Made by a program: the position numbers and the translations under genes
From: Russula earlei
Taxonomy: Eukaryota > Basidiomycota > Agaricomycetes > Russulales > Russulaceae
NCBI GenBank assembly: GCA_025769875.1
Contig: JAGFNK010000002.1
Coordinates: 62,001 to 126,000 of the forward strand
Length of the DNA: 64,000 nucleotides
Reading direction: 5' to 3'
Part shown: in pieces, positions 46,257 through 61,052 of the stretch
How positions within the stretch are numbered: position 1 is the first letter of the stretch
How the letters are laid out: every line of letters starts with the position of its first letter
Notes under the pieces: generated by a model
The model's database searches: none
The model's input: the letters and a program-made list of their open reading frames with translations, nothing else
What the model was told of the DNA's origin: nothing

Positions 46257-49200
46257 TTACAACTCCTCATCTTCATGGTCCCCTTCATTGCCATCACCTG
46301 CACCTTTCTGCATGCCTGGAAACACCTGCCTCACGTCTCGCCGATTGCGGAGCATATATGGATGGTACGGGAGCCTCGATTGTGGATCCTCCGTGGATGA
46401 GCCATCACTGCTCTCGGCAGTCTCTGGTTGCTGTTCGACCTTGTCTTTTCGCAAGAAGAGTCTGCCTTTTTGGCGTATGGAAGCTGAGATTCCGGGAAAA
46501 GATTGCGTCCGCAGGCGCGACAAGAAAGAAGACTCGTCTTTGGTAGACGAAGCTTGCGCCTCCGTTGGCTGCAAAGGGGCCGTCCATCCCTCCGGAGCGT
46601 CCAACGTCCGTGTATCAAATTCATCATCATCGGTCTCAGCCAGCGATGTCATCGTACGGGTGATAGGATTCTCATGGTCGAGAGAAGTCGGAGGCAAAGG
46701 TTCTTTGGCCACATGGCCAGAGGAACTTGGCGGTGTTCTCTTCGTCGCTAGACGACCGAGGTAGATTTGACGCTCCAAGCGCATGCGATTCTCGATCATA
46801 TGTAACTATGTACTGGTGAGCAGTAAGAGGGTCGGAGTTTAGGTGAGACAAACCTTGGGCCATGTCACAAATTGCCCTACATGTAGCAAGCGAGCCATCT
46901 CTGGTGGATCAGGATCCGTTAAAATATGAATCCAATCCTGTGTTAAAGGACACATGAGCTGAGTACGACTGTCGAGCGAAAGGAAGATACCATGAAGCGT
47001 GTCCTTGGCCAGATTCTGTGCGCGAATGAACATCAGACCCAAACGAATAGTGACAAACCGCCCACGTTACTGCCCCGTCAAACCGCTGGAGGAAGACGCT
47101 CGACCAATCGGAACCAAGCAACTCGGGCAGAAGGTCCAAATCGCGGATGACCTGAAGAAAGAAGATACTCTTTCCTCCAAGGCGCGTAATTTGAAAAAAG
47201 AAAAACGAACCTTAAAGTTCTTCGTGAGCTCCAATTTGAGCCACTGTTCAGCGGCGGAAAGTAAAAAGTTTCCCCGCCAGCCTGGCCGCGAAAACATAAT
47301 CAGACATCAGCAACCCCAGAACGAACTCGATTTTACCTTTGTTCTTCCTATGAGCAACCGGTTTACCTGCAGATCCTCGTGGAGCAAAGAAGAACAAATG
47401 CACATGGGGATTCGCTTGCGCAACAACGGGGTGTGAGACTTGGGGAAAGAACTCGCGTCAAAACGTATGAATAACATCGGATGGTCGCACCATTGAAGAG
47501 AAGATGTAGAGACTGAAGGGGAATGTCTACCCTGCAAGCAAGGGTCATGGGCATCAAGACTAGGTAGTATTCGGAGATCGACTGACCGTAAAGACCCGTC
47601 TTTGAACTTACTCCCCCAGTTCCAAGGCACCAATCGGCCATTCTTAAGCTTTTGCATCAGTACTACTGGGTTTAAGATGCCAGGAACGGCAGCCGTTGCA
47701 AGCATTGCCGACCAGATTACGGTGTCTGGGGCGGTGATATAATTCAGCACTTTTGTAGGCCTGCCACTTGTCATAAGGACGCGATGAGAACGCTAAACTT
47801 AATCTTACGAATGACGATCCGAGGGGACTACTGATATGTTGAGCACGCGACCTGTCTTGTTGTAAGCTTCGCGAAATGTCATCGAACCGAAAGTGAACCA
47901 GCATGACTACATAAGTGGTAAGAGCCGGAAGGGAGAGTAATGATGATTCTACCTTTCGGGCCCAGTCGACGGCATCAAACCTAGCACCGGTTTTCAAGAA
48001 TCGAGTGGCCCAGACCCTCAGCGGCTCCTCACATGCATTTATCCTGTTGGCAAGTTCCGGGACAAGTATTCCTCTAAGCTCTTCATCCGTATGCGTGCAA
48101 GTCATGGCAGCAACTAAAGCGCCTGCAGATGTTCCCGTTATGACTCGGGGGAGAAGTTTTGCATCTAAAAAAGCTTTGACGACACCGAAGTGGTCTACGG
48201 ATCATACCATGAATCACTCTGTTTGTCATGCATACTGGATCTTACAATATGCAAAGGTGGCCCCGCCAGAGAGACAAAGAGCAGTGAGACCCAGATTGGT
48301 ATTTGCGTTCTTGAAGAATCGCCTTTTCTCCTCATGCGATAGAAGTGGAGTCTCGCGGATGTACTTGAGTGCGCTTTCTAGTTCGTTGATATACGCTAGG
48401 ATAAGTCAGATAAAGACCAACACAATCGACGACCAGCCATCTCACATTCTATCAAATCCTTTGTGCCATAATAGGTCTGAAACAAGTTGAATATATGCGC
48501 CCGAGTGTCCCACGACGCCTACCTCACTATATAATCTGTTATCTCGTCAGTGAGGGTCAGTAATTTTCATCGTGAAGCACTGACCTGGGTGACTCAACAC
48601 CGGCAAAGTTATTACGGATACAAGTCTCCAAAATTCCGAGTACGCCACGAGCGTCATTATTCGTTCGCAATGCTCGCAGGGATTGCTTGACCTATAAGCA
48701 AAATATCCGGATTACCACTATGAGGGCGGGACGAAACACCCTAACCTTTCGGATTAGTCGCCAGTCATAGAACGGGTCCTCGTCCGTCTGTTTCCAAGCA
48801 TCGAAGTCTAGAAAGTCATCGAACACTGCAGCTGCATCCTTCCATTCCTAGACCCGAGTAAGCGCGAAAAGTCGCGTGAAGCTAGGTGGAGACCTACTTG
48901 GTAGGTCCTGGAGGCTCGTAATCGTTTCCTCAATAAGCCCTTACGTCCACGCCCTATGAGGAAATGTCAATGTCTTCAATGTCCGTTCACAGATTTCCCC
49001 TAGAGTTGACCAGACTGACACGCCGAGAGCCATTCCTTCGCGTTGACCATTTGGCGGATGGCAACATAACAACCAAATTCACTTGCAATGAACAAGCCGA
49101 TCAGGAGCTGCATCCGGGTAAGCATATCAAGCGGTATGAACTAAATCCCAGTGGGAATAAGGTGTGCGAACCAGGAACGGCCATCGTAAGAGGACAAACA

Positions 49201-49644
49201 ACCATTCTGCTTTCATATTGTGTGGATTTGTCCCCCTTCTCGGTCTGGATTCTGGCCATTAGGACCACCAAGGATTTCTCAGAAGGAAATGGACCTCTTC
49301 TTGACTTGAATGTTGACCGGAGCAAAGTCTGACATCGCAGACACCTTGCGTATTCGCGCCGTCGTAGTTTGCTGAGGCACAACCGGGCTACCAGGAACTG
49401 AAGGGCTTGACGTGGGATAGTCAAGAATCGATCTATCGTCGGCCATAAGGGCATCTTCGAAAGCTTTCATATCACTACAATGGGGTCGCTGTAAGTCGAG
49501 GTCGTTCGATGCATGAGCTGGGAGGGGTTACACGTACTCTTCGTTGGCATATGGGAATTGCTTGTTCTGTTCGTGGACATCATTGGATCTGGAAGGAAAT
49601 GGAGAAGGAAAGGGATATTGCCGCTGGGCGTCGTTACGGGACAT
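46257..49644 (-). CDS. Patatin-like triacylglycerol lipase (Tgl3/4/5 family)
   Basis: Lipid-droplet TAG lipase of the yeast Tgl3/4/5 group. The start at 49644 gives MSRNDAQRQYPFPSPFPSRS. The DUF3336 region lies upstream, then the patatin core: LTALCLSGGATFAYCKIQYA (48300-48240), the nucleophile elbow GTSAG (48120-48105; Ser in GxSxG) followed by ALVAAMTCTHTDEELRGILV, and the catalytic Asp in KFKDGSLR (47610-47590). Conserved blocks ITAPDTVIWSAMLATAAVPG, NPVVLMQK and GGFLLSAAEQWLKLEL-type (WRGNFLLSAAEQWLKLELTK, 47290-47215) follow, then LLPELLGSDWSSVFLQRFDG. The C-terminal tail (46800-46257) is disordered and acidic, ending NEGDHEDEEL. Roughly 14 introns. Tandem with ORC4 on the same strand. 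I cannot separate TGL3, 4 and 5 by eye. Confidence 0.92.
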
Positions 49645-49776
49645 GGTATGGCAGGTGAAGTTAACGAGAGTGTCGAGAAGTAAGAATGAATGCAAAGACA
49701 CGTTCCGAGTAGGAGCGGTGTGGTATGAATTGGTTTTAATTAATTACAGACTCCATCGGTCACATGACAAACTCCA

Positions 49777-51985
49777 TTATTGACCTCGCTTGATCCACTG
49801 GTTCAACGTTGTCTGTCCCATAACAGACACCATCTGCCTCACATCCTCTTTCTCTACCATGCATTTATACCGCACGAATTCTCTCTTCGTGCCTGCCGAA
49901 ACCGGGGTCACGCAAACGAATATTCTGGCAGCAGTCAGGAGCTCAAAGGCCTTTGAAAGCCATGTCAGGTCAGCTCAAAGCGTCCTGCGAGCCAAAAAAA
50001 GCGCGAGCCGCGTACCGACATCAAAACCTCCTTACTGCAGCGCACCATGCCAATACTGCCGCCGTCAACTTGAACGGGGGCCGATTGAGATGTCCGGACC
50101 TGCTTCTGAAAGGAGTCATGCAACATTTCAAATGTCACCGACTCGTGCCCAGCGCTCCGAGTGTGGACAGACGCGATAAGAAGGCATGCCGCAGGATAGG
50201 ATACCTCTGAGGGCATGTTGGTGTAAAGTCAGAACCGGCTGGCGAGCCAAACGCACCTGAGAGAAACGGGAAGGGTGCTGGGTACCTTTGAGAGGTGACC
50301 GCAGCCCTTAGTTGCGATGCATCCGGCAAAGGATTCGCCGGAGATAGATTCAATACAACGCCCATCTGAGCACAGGTATCAGGAAGAGCTCGTCTACTCA
50401 ATGTAGGAAGACGTGCCAGGATTCTACACAGCAATCGGACGTCCTTTGCCAAATGGTACGTGTCAGCGAGCGCGGTTTTGACGGAGCGGTCGCTAAGGAG
50501 CTTTTCCACAGCTGTCGCCCACCGTACCTCCCATTCTTCGTTAGGTGGACTAGCCTTCACCGTAAAAACGTTCCTCGCAATTGAAATCCAGTCATCACAA
50601 GTGCCAGGTCCAGCCGTACGAAACATTCGCCCGGAGAAACGACTCTTCACACGCTTTTCCAACAAGTTGATGGTATCCACCCGCGTCGTGACTCCAATCA
50701 CCGCGATGCCCTTGCTGTTCTTGTCTGCACGGCAGCTCTGAGCGGTATCAAGAAGGCAGTACAACAGTGCCTGGCGACCATGGACGGCGAAAAGATCAAA
50801 TGACTCTAGTATCAGTACTGTAGGTCGAGCAAGGGTCGGTAGAGCTGAGATCAATGTTGGCAAGTAGGATGGGGGAGGAATGTTAAGGTCAGAGGCATCG
50901 GCGCCGTGCTCAATTTCATCGTCCGCGCCGACCAGTCCTGATTCGACATCAAACGAACGTCCAGTCTGCTCAAGTAACTGCCGTGCTATCTCGCGGAGAG
51001 CTAGTCGATCATTGTGCTGGACATGCCCAGATAACCGGATGATTATGGGCTGGAAAGGAAGCGATGTGACTGCCTCCTCAAGAAGCTGGAGGAGGATGAG
51101 GATGTCATCAAACAGCGGCGATCTCAGAATACTTACATGAGATTTACCGCTCCCACGGGGACCAATGAGGAGACAACTATTTCCTTCACCACGCTCGACA
51201 GTCCCGGTGAGAAGTGCCGTCAACTCCTGAAGGGCGACTGCGTTCGCAGAGGGTTCCCCGTTCTCGTCCTCCCGATTAAACACAGCAGTCTTTGGATGAT
51301 GTAGTGCATGTAAGATAGCACGCTTCTGACCATGCAGGCACGAAGGGGGATATTTCGAAAGGCAGTGGGACAGACTTGACTGCCCACCGTCGAGAGTGGA
51401 ATGTACTATCGGCCTCAAGGGGTGCGTCCGCTTGGCGGTGGAGACTTTTGTGGGAGATGGCGGAGATGATGGTCGAGACGGAGATAACTTTCGGGTAATT
51501 CTGGACCGGGTGGGGGTTGGTGAGGCAGGATTGGCAACGAACCTTGATGTTAAGTGTTTCGGGGTCCGAGGTGCAGGAGACACGATCTCCACGAATACGC
51601 GAGGTAGTTGGGAGACCTTACATGAAATCTGCCCTGACTTTTTGCCGTTGGGGATCTTATTACTGGTCAATAAAGCTAGCTCGTCCTCAGACTGATCACA
51701 AAGGGGGACTCCACTTGGAAGTCTTGAATAGGCTATAGCAGATACTTTGCTCTGAGAACGAGTCAAACGCATGTCGCTCTTGTTTTTTGTCGGAGTTGAA
51801 TGAGAAACAGGTTGGCGAGGAAGTTTTAATAGAGGGCTCTTGACGATGGGTGGTGGTGAGGTGTGTTCACCTCGTGACGAAGGGGATCGGGATGACATAT
51901 CGGTTGCTGTTGGGTGTTTGCGCCGCTTCGAAGGTGTACGTTCATCTGAGACATGATTGACGGATGCTTTGCGTTTGGCAGGCAT
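49777..51985 (-). CDS. ORC4: Origin recognition complex subunit 4
   Basis: AAA+ subunit of ORC, needed for replication licensing. The start at 51985 gives MPAKRKASVNHVSDERTPSK, a basic, Ser/Pro-rich extension of about 200 residues with several SP/TP sites. The AAA+ domain has Walker A GPRGSGKS (intron with in-frame GTAAGT...CAG just after), the Orc4 block IIIRLSGHVQHNDRLALREI, a Walker B/sensor region TVLILESFDLFAVHGRQALL, VIGVTTRVDTINLLEKRVKS and RFSGRMF. A last intron near 50285-50205 leads to the winged-helix part (SYPAACLLIAS, VTFEMLHDSFQKQVRTSQSA) and a final exon starting FELLTAARIFVCVTPVSAGT, ending LNQWIKRGQ with TAA at 49779-49777. Full length; head-to-head with MED20 (166 bp). Confidence 0.93.
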
Positions 51986-52086
51986 GATTGCTGAGGCGGT
52001 TGGGTGTGCAATGATTACACTTGCAAGTGCGCGGCCACAGTACGCGGTCGTCGCGTCGTTGTGTCCAAGTGATCGTGGCGCGTATT

Positions 52087-52098
52087 GTCACATGTGAC
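52087..52098. promoter_or_regulatory. 12-bp perfect palindrome in ORC4-MED20 promoter
   Basis: GTCACATGTGAC, centred on a CANNTG E-box, sits between the divergent starts of ORC4 and MED20 (65 bp before the MED20 ATG). The symmetry fits a homodimeric factor site; the factor is unknown. Confidence 0.4.
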
Positions 52099-52151
52099 GC
52101 ACACGGTCCTCTCTCTTAAGTTCTCACTGCCGCCTGAGCGGTCACGGTTAT

Positions 52152-53188
52152 ATGGGAATCACAGGGTCGTCTCTTAGACACACAAAGACTGGTGTGCTGA
52201 CGCTGAACCCCCAGACTCGCTCGATGGACGAATGCGCCAACGAATGGTCTGAATCTTATCGATGAAAACATACGACAGAACCACAATGTCTGTCCGCTTT
52301 CAGACTCTTCGAGTATTCACTGAACTTCAGGTCCTGTCGTCAGGGTCAGATTCGCGGTAAATGGCAATTGTCTGCAAGATCCTATCGTTCCACCTTAGGC
52401 GCTCTCGGTGGATCGACACACGAGCGTTCGATGTGCTTGCTCACTATGAGCGATAATGTATTCGTCTTACTGGAGGACCCATCTGCACCTACCCGGGCCG
52501 ATCTAGCATATCACGCCAGTCAATCCGAAACAGCGATCTTAGAGCCAGCCCATTACCGCAACACTTTTCTCACCCTGAGCCCTGCTGGTGCTCTGGAGCA
52601 GCTACTTACTCTTCTCCGCGCCCGCTGGATATCCACAAAACAATCAGCTGGAAGTGCGGCACAGTACAAGCAGACGGCCGCGCAGCTGACTGTGGAAGGA
52701 AATATATACGCAATTGGGACTGACTGGATCGTCCGAGCGGGCAACGTCATATTAGCTACAGGTGCAGTGAAAGGGATGTTACTCGAGGTAAACAATCGAG
52801 AAGTTGCACGTTCTTGCGTGCTCACATGACACCACAGGCCGAATATCTTCCAGTACCGACAATGAGTACCCAAGAATCGAGTGGGTCATCGCAGCTTCTT
52901 TCGAGCCTTTTGCTTTCCGTGCTTCCCAACGTGCGGGGAGCGAAGACCGAGGCGGTGACAATAAGCGATGACCAATGGGAGGATGTGTTATGGGATCGAG
53001 AAGCCAACGAGCAAAGAAGGGCGGAGCATGAGCCCAATGGTGAGGGTGAGGCTGGAGAAGACGATATCTACGTTTCACCGGAGGGCGATGGACCGATTCA
53101 TTCAAAGGGTGATTGGGCGGGGGTAGACAGGGACCGGCGATCAGCCTATCTTATTATCGGTGCATTGAGGTCGGATGGACTTATTTGA
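52152..53188 (+). CDS. MED20: Mediator complex subunit 20
   Basis: Head-module subunit of Mediator (TRFP family) acting with Med18 and Med8. The ATG at 52152 gives a 14-nt exon MGITG, spliced (acceptor CCCAG) to LARWTNAPTNGLNLIDENIR. A 55-nt intron after QNHN rejoins at GQIRGKWQLSARSYRSTLGA, then MSDNVFVLLEDPSAPTRADL, TVEGNIYAIGTDWIVRAGNV and ILATGAVKGMLLE. A last intron leads to AEYLPVPTMSTQESSGSSQL, LSSLLLSVLPNV and a long acidic C-terminus ending ALRSDGLI, TGA at 53186-53188. The N-terminal MG(I/V)TGL and GTDWIVRAGNV blocks are hallmarks. The acidic tail is longer than in yeast or human Med20. Confidence 0.9.
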
Positions 53189-53326
53189 GGTATTTTTGAG
53201 TTTGAGGATATATTGCAGGCGTTGTTGTGCGTGCTCAGGATGGGCTGAATTTGCAAACTTAAGGGGTAGGTAAAGTAAGCTGCGGCCCTGCCCAGCCTCT
53301 CCTCCCTCTCTCCTCTCCATCCTCCC

Positions 53327-54636
53327 ATGGGCAACCCTCCCGTCGATCCTCTTTCTCCTCCGTCCTATCAAATGTCCATAGACGATTTCGATCACAAGGT
53401 ATCCCAAGCCGTCCAACTCTCATCCTCTTCTATGTACCAGGTCGACGAAGAGGGTTGGCCCGTTTACGATCAAGCGGCGTTCGAGGCCGCGCATGAGAAC
53501 TATGACCCTTCACCGCCATCCTCATCCGCGGGCATCCTCGGCGCTGCAAATACATCTCTTGAGAGGCAAGGGCGTTCCTCAGACGTGAAAGCACCAGCTT
53601 CAACCCGTCCCATGAAGGTGCGATCATCGTTTTTGCTTTTCTCCCACCCTAATATCCCCTTCATCCAGACCCGATCGTCCGAACGTCGCAGGCGAAACCC
53701 CCGGCCTGATGACGAATATGCTTCTGAGCATCGCGCCGTAACACCTCCGCCCCCGTTCACCCCGACTGGTCCCTCGCTGGATGGCCCGCCGTTCGAGGAT
53801 GTCGTACTCATGTCCTACGATGGGTCAGACTCACAAGCAGGCTCGCCATTAGAACCTTCGTATCCCCCTCCACCCTCGTCACCTCCTCCTCTGCCGCCGC
53901 CGCAGATGCAACTGCCTCCACCAGTGGAACCCCTGCGAGTTTCAACCCGTCGTGTTTCAGACCCTCAAATGCATAACTTGTCTAACCCTTACCCTCCCCG
54001 CCGACCATCACCGATGGATGTTCGTCCCAAACCCAGCCCTACGTCAACCATCACACGTGTTGAATTTGATCCTCAAATGGCATATTCACCGTACGGCTGT
54101 ATGGGTAACCACACGTCTCTCCAAACAGGCGCCTCGGCGTTCTACAAGCAAGTCGATCCAACTCGCTGCTTTTGCCCCTGTTCTGAACTTTGTGTATAGT
54201 CACGCCGTTGCGTCGCAGCTCGCAACAGGTTCTACGACTATCGCCCCAACACCGTCGAATTACAGGGAGAGGTATGAACTCTTCACAAGAGATTGGACAC
54301 GTTTGACGTGTATCTTCTAGCAGGATATCGTCGCCGTACTCCTCGGGGTATTCACCTACCTCACACCCGGCTCAACCAGTATCGTCGTCGGTCTCGCTTA
54401 ATGACCAATATTCTCAGCATCTACAAGGCTTCCATTTCAACCCTTCTGTACCTCTGCCACCTCCACACCAGTCATACCCGGCACTTTCTCATGCTGGTGT
54501 GGGACATCGAGTGCCGAGCGGATCTGGTCGTGGGCCGCTACCACCCTTGCCGGGATCTCACGCGTCATTGTCTCACGCTCGATGGGAAGGAAGCGATGCT
54601 CAACTGGTGCAGGATCCTTATGGGGGACATGGTTAA
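53327..54636 (+). CDS. Conserved proline-rich protein of unknown function
   Basis: The ATG at 53327 gives MGNPPVDPLSPPSYQMSIDD. It is disordered throughout: PSY-type motifs, a central block rich in PPPP (53870-53930), and the more conserved-looking VSTRRVSDPQMHNLSNPYPP and STITRVEFDPQMAYSPY. Later exons are less certain and, in the frame that joins best, read QYSQHLQGFHFNPSVPLPPP, HQSYPALSHAGVGHRVPSGS and GRGPLPPLPGSHASLSHARW, ending QDPYGGHG with TAA at 54634-54636. At least three introns. It could be an SH3/WW-binding scaffold; nothing catalytic is visible. The 3' end is 236 bp before CBK1. Confidence 0.55.
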
Positions 54637-54872
54637 AGTTGAGCTGAAGTATTTTTAATGTATACGTTTGCTCGATCTCTTTGTTTTCGCGCTACGGGTC
54701 TGATTATTGTATGGTCGAACGAGTGGGGGGGGGGTATATGGTATTATTGTAAAGCGACTAGTAAAGCAATAACGCGTTTTGCCGGCCGGATTGATGGGCC
54801 ATCATCTCTTCCGCTTTTGGTGTTGCTCACTTTAACACATCACATAACGACAAGCAACACAAACTCTACCCC

Positions 54873-56779
<1,907 letters not shown>

Positions 56780-57157
56780 TTTATTCCACATCGTAAAACT
56801 GTCTTCTGAGCAGCTGGTCTGCCGCGAAGGCTGTCTGATTTGTCCTGATCTAAGAGTACTACTGATTATCGCTAGGCGTACATACCTCTAGACTGCACCA
56901 GTATACCCCTTTTCCCTTGGGCATGTAGGGTTTATAGTCAGAGAAAGAAAAAATTAAATTAAAAGGGCAGATAGCGTCTGTTTGCCATTATACCCCAAAG
57001 AAAGTGCAGACTGACAAAGGAAATCAACTTCCGATTGGTCGAGGGCCAGAATTGACGCTTGACTGATCATCAGGCCGCCGCCGTGGTCGTAACGAGGGTC
57101 GCATCTACCAATAAAAAAACATTAGCTCCCCGCGGGCAGTGGAGGGAGGGAAAATTT
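56780..57157. other. Convergent interval CBK1 / PX-domain gene
   Basis: 378 bp of 3' sequence with an A/T-rich stretch (56940-56970) and an A-run at 57111-57118. No gene, repeat or RNA recognised. Confidence 0.5.
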
Positions 57158-60100
57158 TTAAAGTTCGAGTGAGGTGGAACGCACCATTTCGACGAACAAG
57201 GGGAGCAACTCGGGTATCTTCTCGAGTGCCGGCGGCTTTAACGACGACCCTGGTGGTGCTTGCATGCCCTGTTTTTTCGACGACTGAGCCCGCGGAGGTT
57301 TCGGGCTGGCCGCATACCGCCTCTGTGTGGTTTCCGCGTTTGCCGGATTTTGAGGAGGCTGAAGCGTAGACGTAGAGGAAGACTGCGTCTGGCGCCGCGC
57401 ACGAGGTGCACGTGTCGCAGCCGGCGGTGATGGTGGCGGGGGAGGTGGGAGCGGCTTTGATGGCGCGGTCGATCGGGACCGCGCAACGGACGGCGGTAAG
57501 GGCGGGACGGGGGGAAGCGGCGGCGGCGTTGATGGCGCCGACGCTTCGGCGTTGTTTGTCTTTGATAGCGCTTGGCGCGCAGAATCGAACGTCATCGAGC
57601 GCGTCTTGCGCAGCGTTTGTGATAGCTTGCGAAGACGGGTGCCGGCGGACGCGGCGGATGGGGAGTGGGCGAGCGGGGGTGCGGGCGAGGGCGAGGCGGA
57701 TTTAGAAGAGGGCGGAAATGCCAGATTCGACTGCGGTACGGAAGGCTGTGGGGAGGGGAACGATCGCTGTTGCTGCGCACGCCGTGGGGCAGCGGCGCTC
57801 GGCAGGGACGGCGTTGAGGGGGCTGTTCGTAGCTGGATGACCGGACGGGATGTGTTTTCACCGCTCTCCTCTTCAGACCCAGTCTCGCTGTCGCCTGAGG
57901 CGGATTCAAACTCGCTGCTTGACTCGTAACTGTCGTCCGATTCTTCCTCTTCCTCGGCTGCGAGCATGTCCGCTCTCATGAGGTCACCAAAGCTGACATC
58001 ACGCACAAACCCGTTTACAATCTCTCGCGTGGCTTCGTCATCCCCATTGGTGCCCGCACTGCCAGCTCTTCCGAACCGACGGCGCAGCTTGCTCTCGTGG
58101 GCGACCTTCAGCTTGTAATGATAGAGTGCCACCTGATCAATTTCTTCCATAATTCCTCTGCGTTCATCGCCGGTATGTGGAAGGATAAATTCGAGGCTGA
58201 TGGGTTCACCGAGGCCCTCTCGGACGACGTCGAGAAAAAGCTCTATCCAGCGCATAAGCCCCGAAAAAAGCCCTTCGCCCTTGGTATGAACCTTGTGCAC
58301 GAAATAATAGAAAGACTGCTCATGCCGTTGGATTAGATTGATGAATGTTTGGACCGTCTGTTGAGGATCTTCTTGGCTGACTGGGAAAAAAACTTGTCAA
58401 CAGGGCCTAGCACATCACGGCTTTAAAGACATACGTTCTTCAGTTTCTTCCACAGTTCTGATGAGATCGTTTATAAAACTTTGGAGGTCTCCAATAGAAT
58501 CAGCGATGCTTGCAGCCCTGTAAACTTGTGCAAGGGGAGAGTAGAATATTGTTATAATATCCTTCATTAAGTCTGCGGTTGTACTCTGCAAACCAAGACG
58601 GTCACCGTCAGCTGGTGAATGCTCAGCCCTATCCATGCTCACCTCGAAAATAAGAGATATAAGTTGCTCTTTGTCCCTTAATCGGGAGTATAGCTTAGTT
58701 AGGACAGCCAAGTCCTCGAATAGCCATGCCTCCTCATTGTGCGGGCCGTCATCATCATCCGAATCCGCTAGGGATTCACGATGTTTTAGATATTCTTGAT
58801 GTGCCCGATGCGATCGAACCGCACGCTGCATCTGGGCACGCGAGAGGATTGGCTCCTCCCCGGAACGAAGGACTGAGGCAAGGAGGTGTATATTCTCTCT
58901 AGCTGTAGTGAATGTACGGCTTAGCGCGTGCCTGTGGCTTTAATTAGACAACGACAACTATACCTGAGTCGTTCTTATGGATGGCTTGAATTTCCTTGGG
59001 GGCGTACACGAATTGACGGACTTTCTCGCACATGACAGGATCGTCGACTTTATCCTTCACAGCCTCGATGTCCTCTTCGAGCGTTTTCACCTCTTCGTGA
59101 AGCGAACTCGTGAACATACTAACGCCAATATTCATGATCGGGGCATCGAAAACCGCCAATCCACGTACCGTTGAAGCAAGCTTCGGCTGCCAAACGGTTG
59201 TGCGAGGAAAAGGTCAAGGACACCTTGGCAAACGGCATTCGTCACGAAGATACTGTGAAATAAAAAGGACGTACTTCGAATCATTGCTACTGGATTGCTG
59301 ATTTTCAATGCAGCCTTAAGCATGAAGTACGGCATGGATCCGTGTATTCGCTTTAGCCCGGCAAGTGATTCAGACGCATCGTCTGCCGCGACGTAGTGAT
59401 GGAAAACAGTGGAAGCCATTCTTGGAGATGCATAAGTGGGAAGCCGTCTCGTCAACGTTAGGTACCAACGATATTCTCCCCCACTCGAGCGCTGCCTGCA
59501 TATCGGGTGGAAGGTCGCGTACGCTGTCAGTTGACTTTATGACCGCAAACACACGTGTCAACCCATCTACAGCGTGATCAGACTTGCTCCTAATATAACG
59601 CGGGAAATCATACTGACCCTTTCCAAGCAGATTGCCCTTCATACCTTTAACAATAGCACGTAGTGAATCAACGCGAGCGGAAACCTCTTTGGAAAAATGC
59701 TTGCGACCTTCGTCGCGCGTTCTGTCTGCTTCTTCGCGACGTTGAACGTCTTCAAGCTCCTCGTCGGTTAGAGAGGTAGGGTCTGCGAGCAGAAACGACC
59801 TTATTACGGGCGATGACGCAACCGTCGCTGAAGACATCAGAGCATGAAGATATGCTCTCAAAGTTAATCGATTCTTCTCCCGAGCCAGACGGAGTGAAGG
59901 AGCAGCAGCAGCAGGAACAGGAGAGGATGGCAGATAATCATTGCTGCCAGATGGAGGGTGTTCGAAGGAACCCGACGGGCTGTTGCTGACAGAGGGGCTG
60001 AGAGGGGCTCGCGAGCTGACGTAGGTACGATCTTTCGCCGGCGGTGGTCTGATTTCTTCATCGGGATGCGCTTTGCGTAGCTGAGTTTAACTCTCAGCGT

Positions 60101-60905
60101 GAAAGGGACAATGGTGAGCTTCGAGACCCACCTCGTTATACAACGTCCTGAAGTCTCCATATCTACGGGAAACGTATACGTCTTTGTAATTTGATCGTCG
60201 AGTGCGAATAATGAACTCCTGGTGTTAAGCGCCATCAGGACGGAGGAGTGCATGCAAAGTCAATTGATGCGAGCTCACCTCATGAGTCTTACTCCTGACA
60301 CGTCCCCTGTCAACAACCGTTCTCACACAGACTACATTGACCTCAAAAGCGTCTTTCGTCTTCATAAGCTTGGCGTGTCGCTTGCGCGCTATCGTCTCTA
60401 GCCTGTCTAGGTCTGACTGACTCAATCGCACTGTCTCCTCTTTCTCATAAGTCTTTAAACCATAATTAAGCAACAAAGAGAAGCTGCGTTCGGCTTTGGA
60501 AACAAGCTTGGCAGTCCCCGCTGGGTCCACCAATTCATCATCGAGAATGGAAGTAGAATTGAGGTCCCGGGAGAGTAGAGATGAGATGAACGGCTGCACT
60601 TTGTCAGGGAAGAAGTCTTTGGGAGCAGAGGCAAGAAAGGGAAACGTAAGGACGTATTGGCGAAAGAGATATCGCAGGAATGGCAAGTCGAGGAAAGGGG
60701 CGTCCTTGGGAGGAAGAGAGAAGGGAGGTCCAAGGTATGATAGAGTAGATGCGTTTGAATTATTGGTTGTGGAAGTGATGGCTCGGATTTCCCGAGAGAA
60801 CTGAAGCTGGATGAGAGATTTCTTGAGATAGTGAGCTCTTACTGGAGTAAGCGTGAGAGGATCATGATCGGTGGGAGGGCAAGCGGGGGCAGGAGGGGGT
60901 TCCAT
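57158..60905 (-). CDS. PX-domain protein with DUF3818 (Ypr097w-like)
   Basis: Phosphoinositide-binding protein of the fungal PX-DUF3818 family, probably on endosomes or lipid droplets. The start at 60905 gives MEPPPAPACPPTDHDPLTLT, then the N-terminal PX-associated helical region (THYLKKSLI-type: RAHYLKKSLIQLQFSREIRA; FLRYLFRQYVLTFPF). The PX domain is at about 60400-60000 (EFIIRTRRSNYKDVYVSRRY, GDFRTLYNE and the Pro-rich RPPPAKDR). DUF3818 follows (RLTLRAYLHALMSSATVASS, RSFLLADPTSLTDEELEDVQ, LKRIHGSMPYFMLKAALKIS, FLAQPFGSRSLLQRMF, KVDDPVMCEKVRQFVYAPKE; GLMRWIELFLDVVREGLG). After EEEEESDDSYESSSEFESAS comes a 250-residue Pro/Ser/Ala-rich tail with poly-Pro, ending VEMVRSTSLEL. About eight introns. 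Single intact gene. Confidence 0.88.
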
Positions 60906-61052
60906 TGTAATTGTATATTAGCATAAACACGAAAGAGCGAGCAAAGGAAAGGAAGGAGCGCAGCTACCCCCCACGGAACAATCGGTCCGGGTGATCCGGT
61001 TATCATTACAATTACTTACAAAAAAACTAATATGACCAGACGAGCAAGCAAG

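Noticed and set aside
48964..49332. Plus-strand ORF over the lipase gene
   Set aside because: Antisense shadow of the N-terminal coding part of the patatin lipase.
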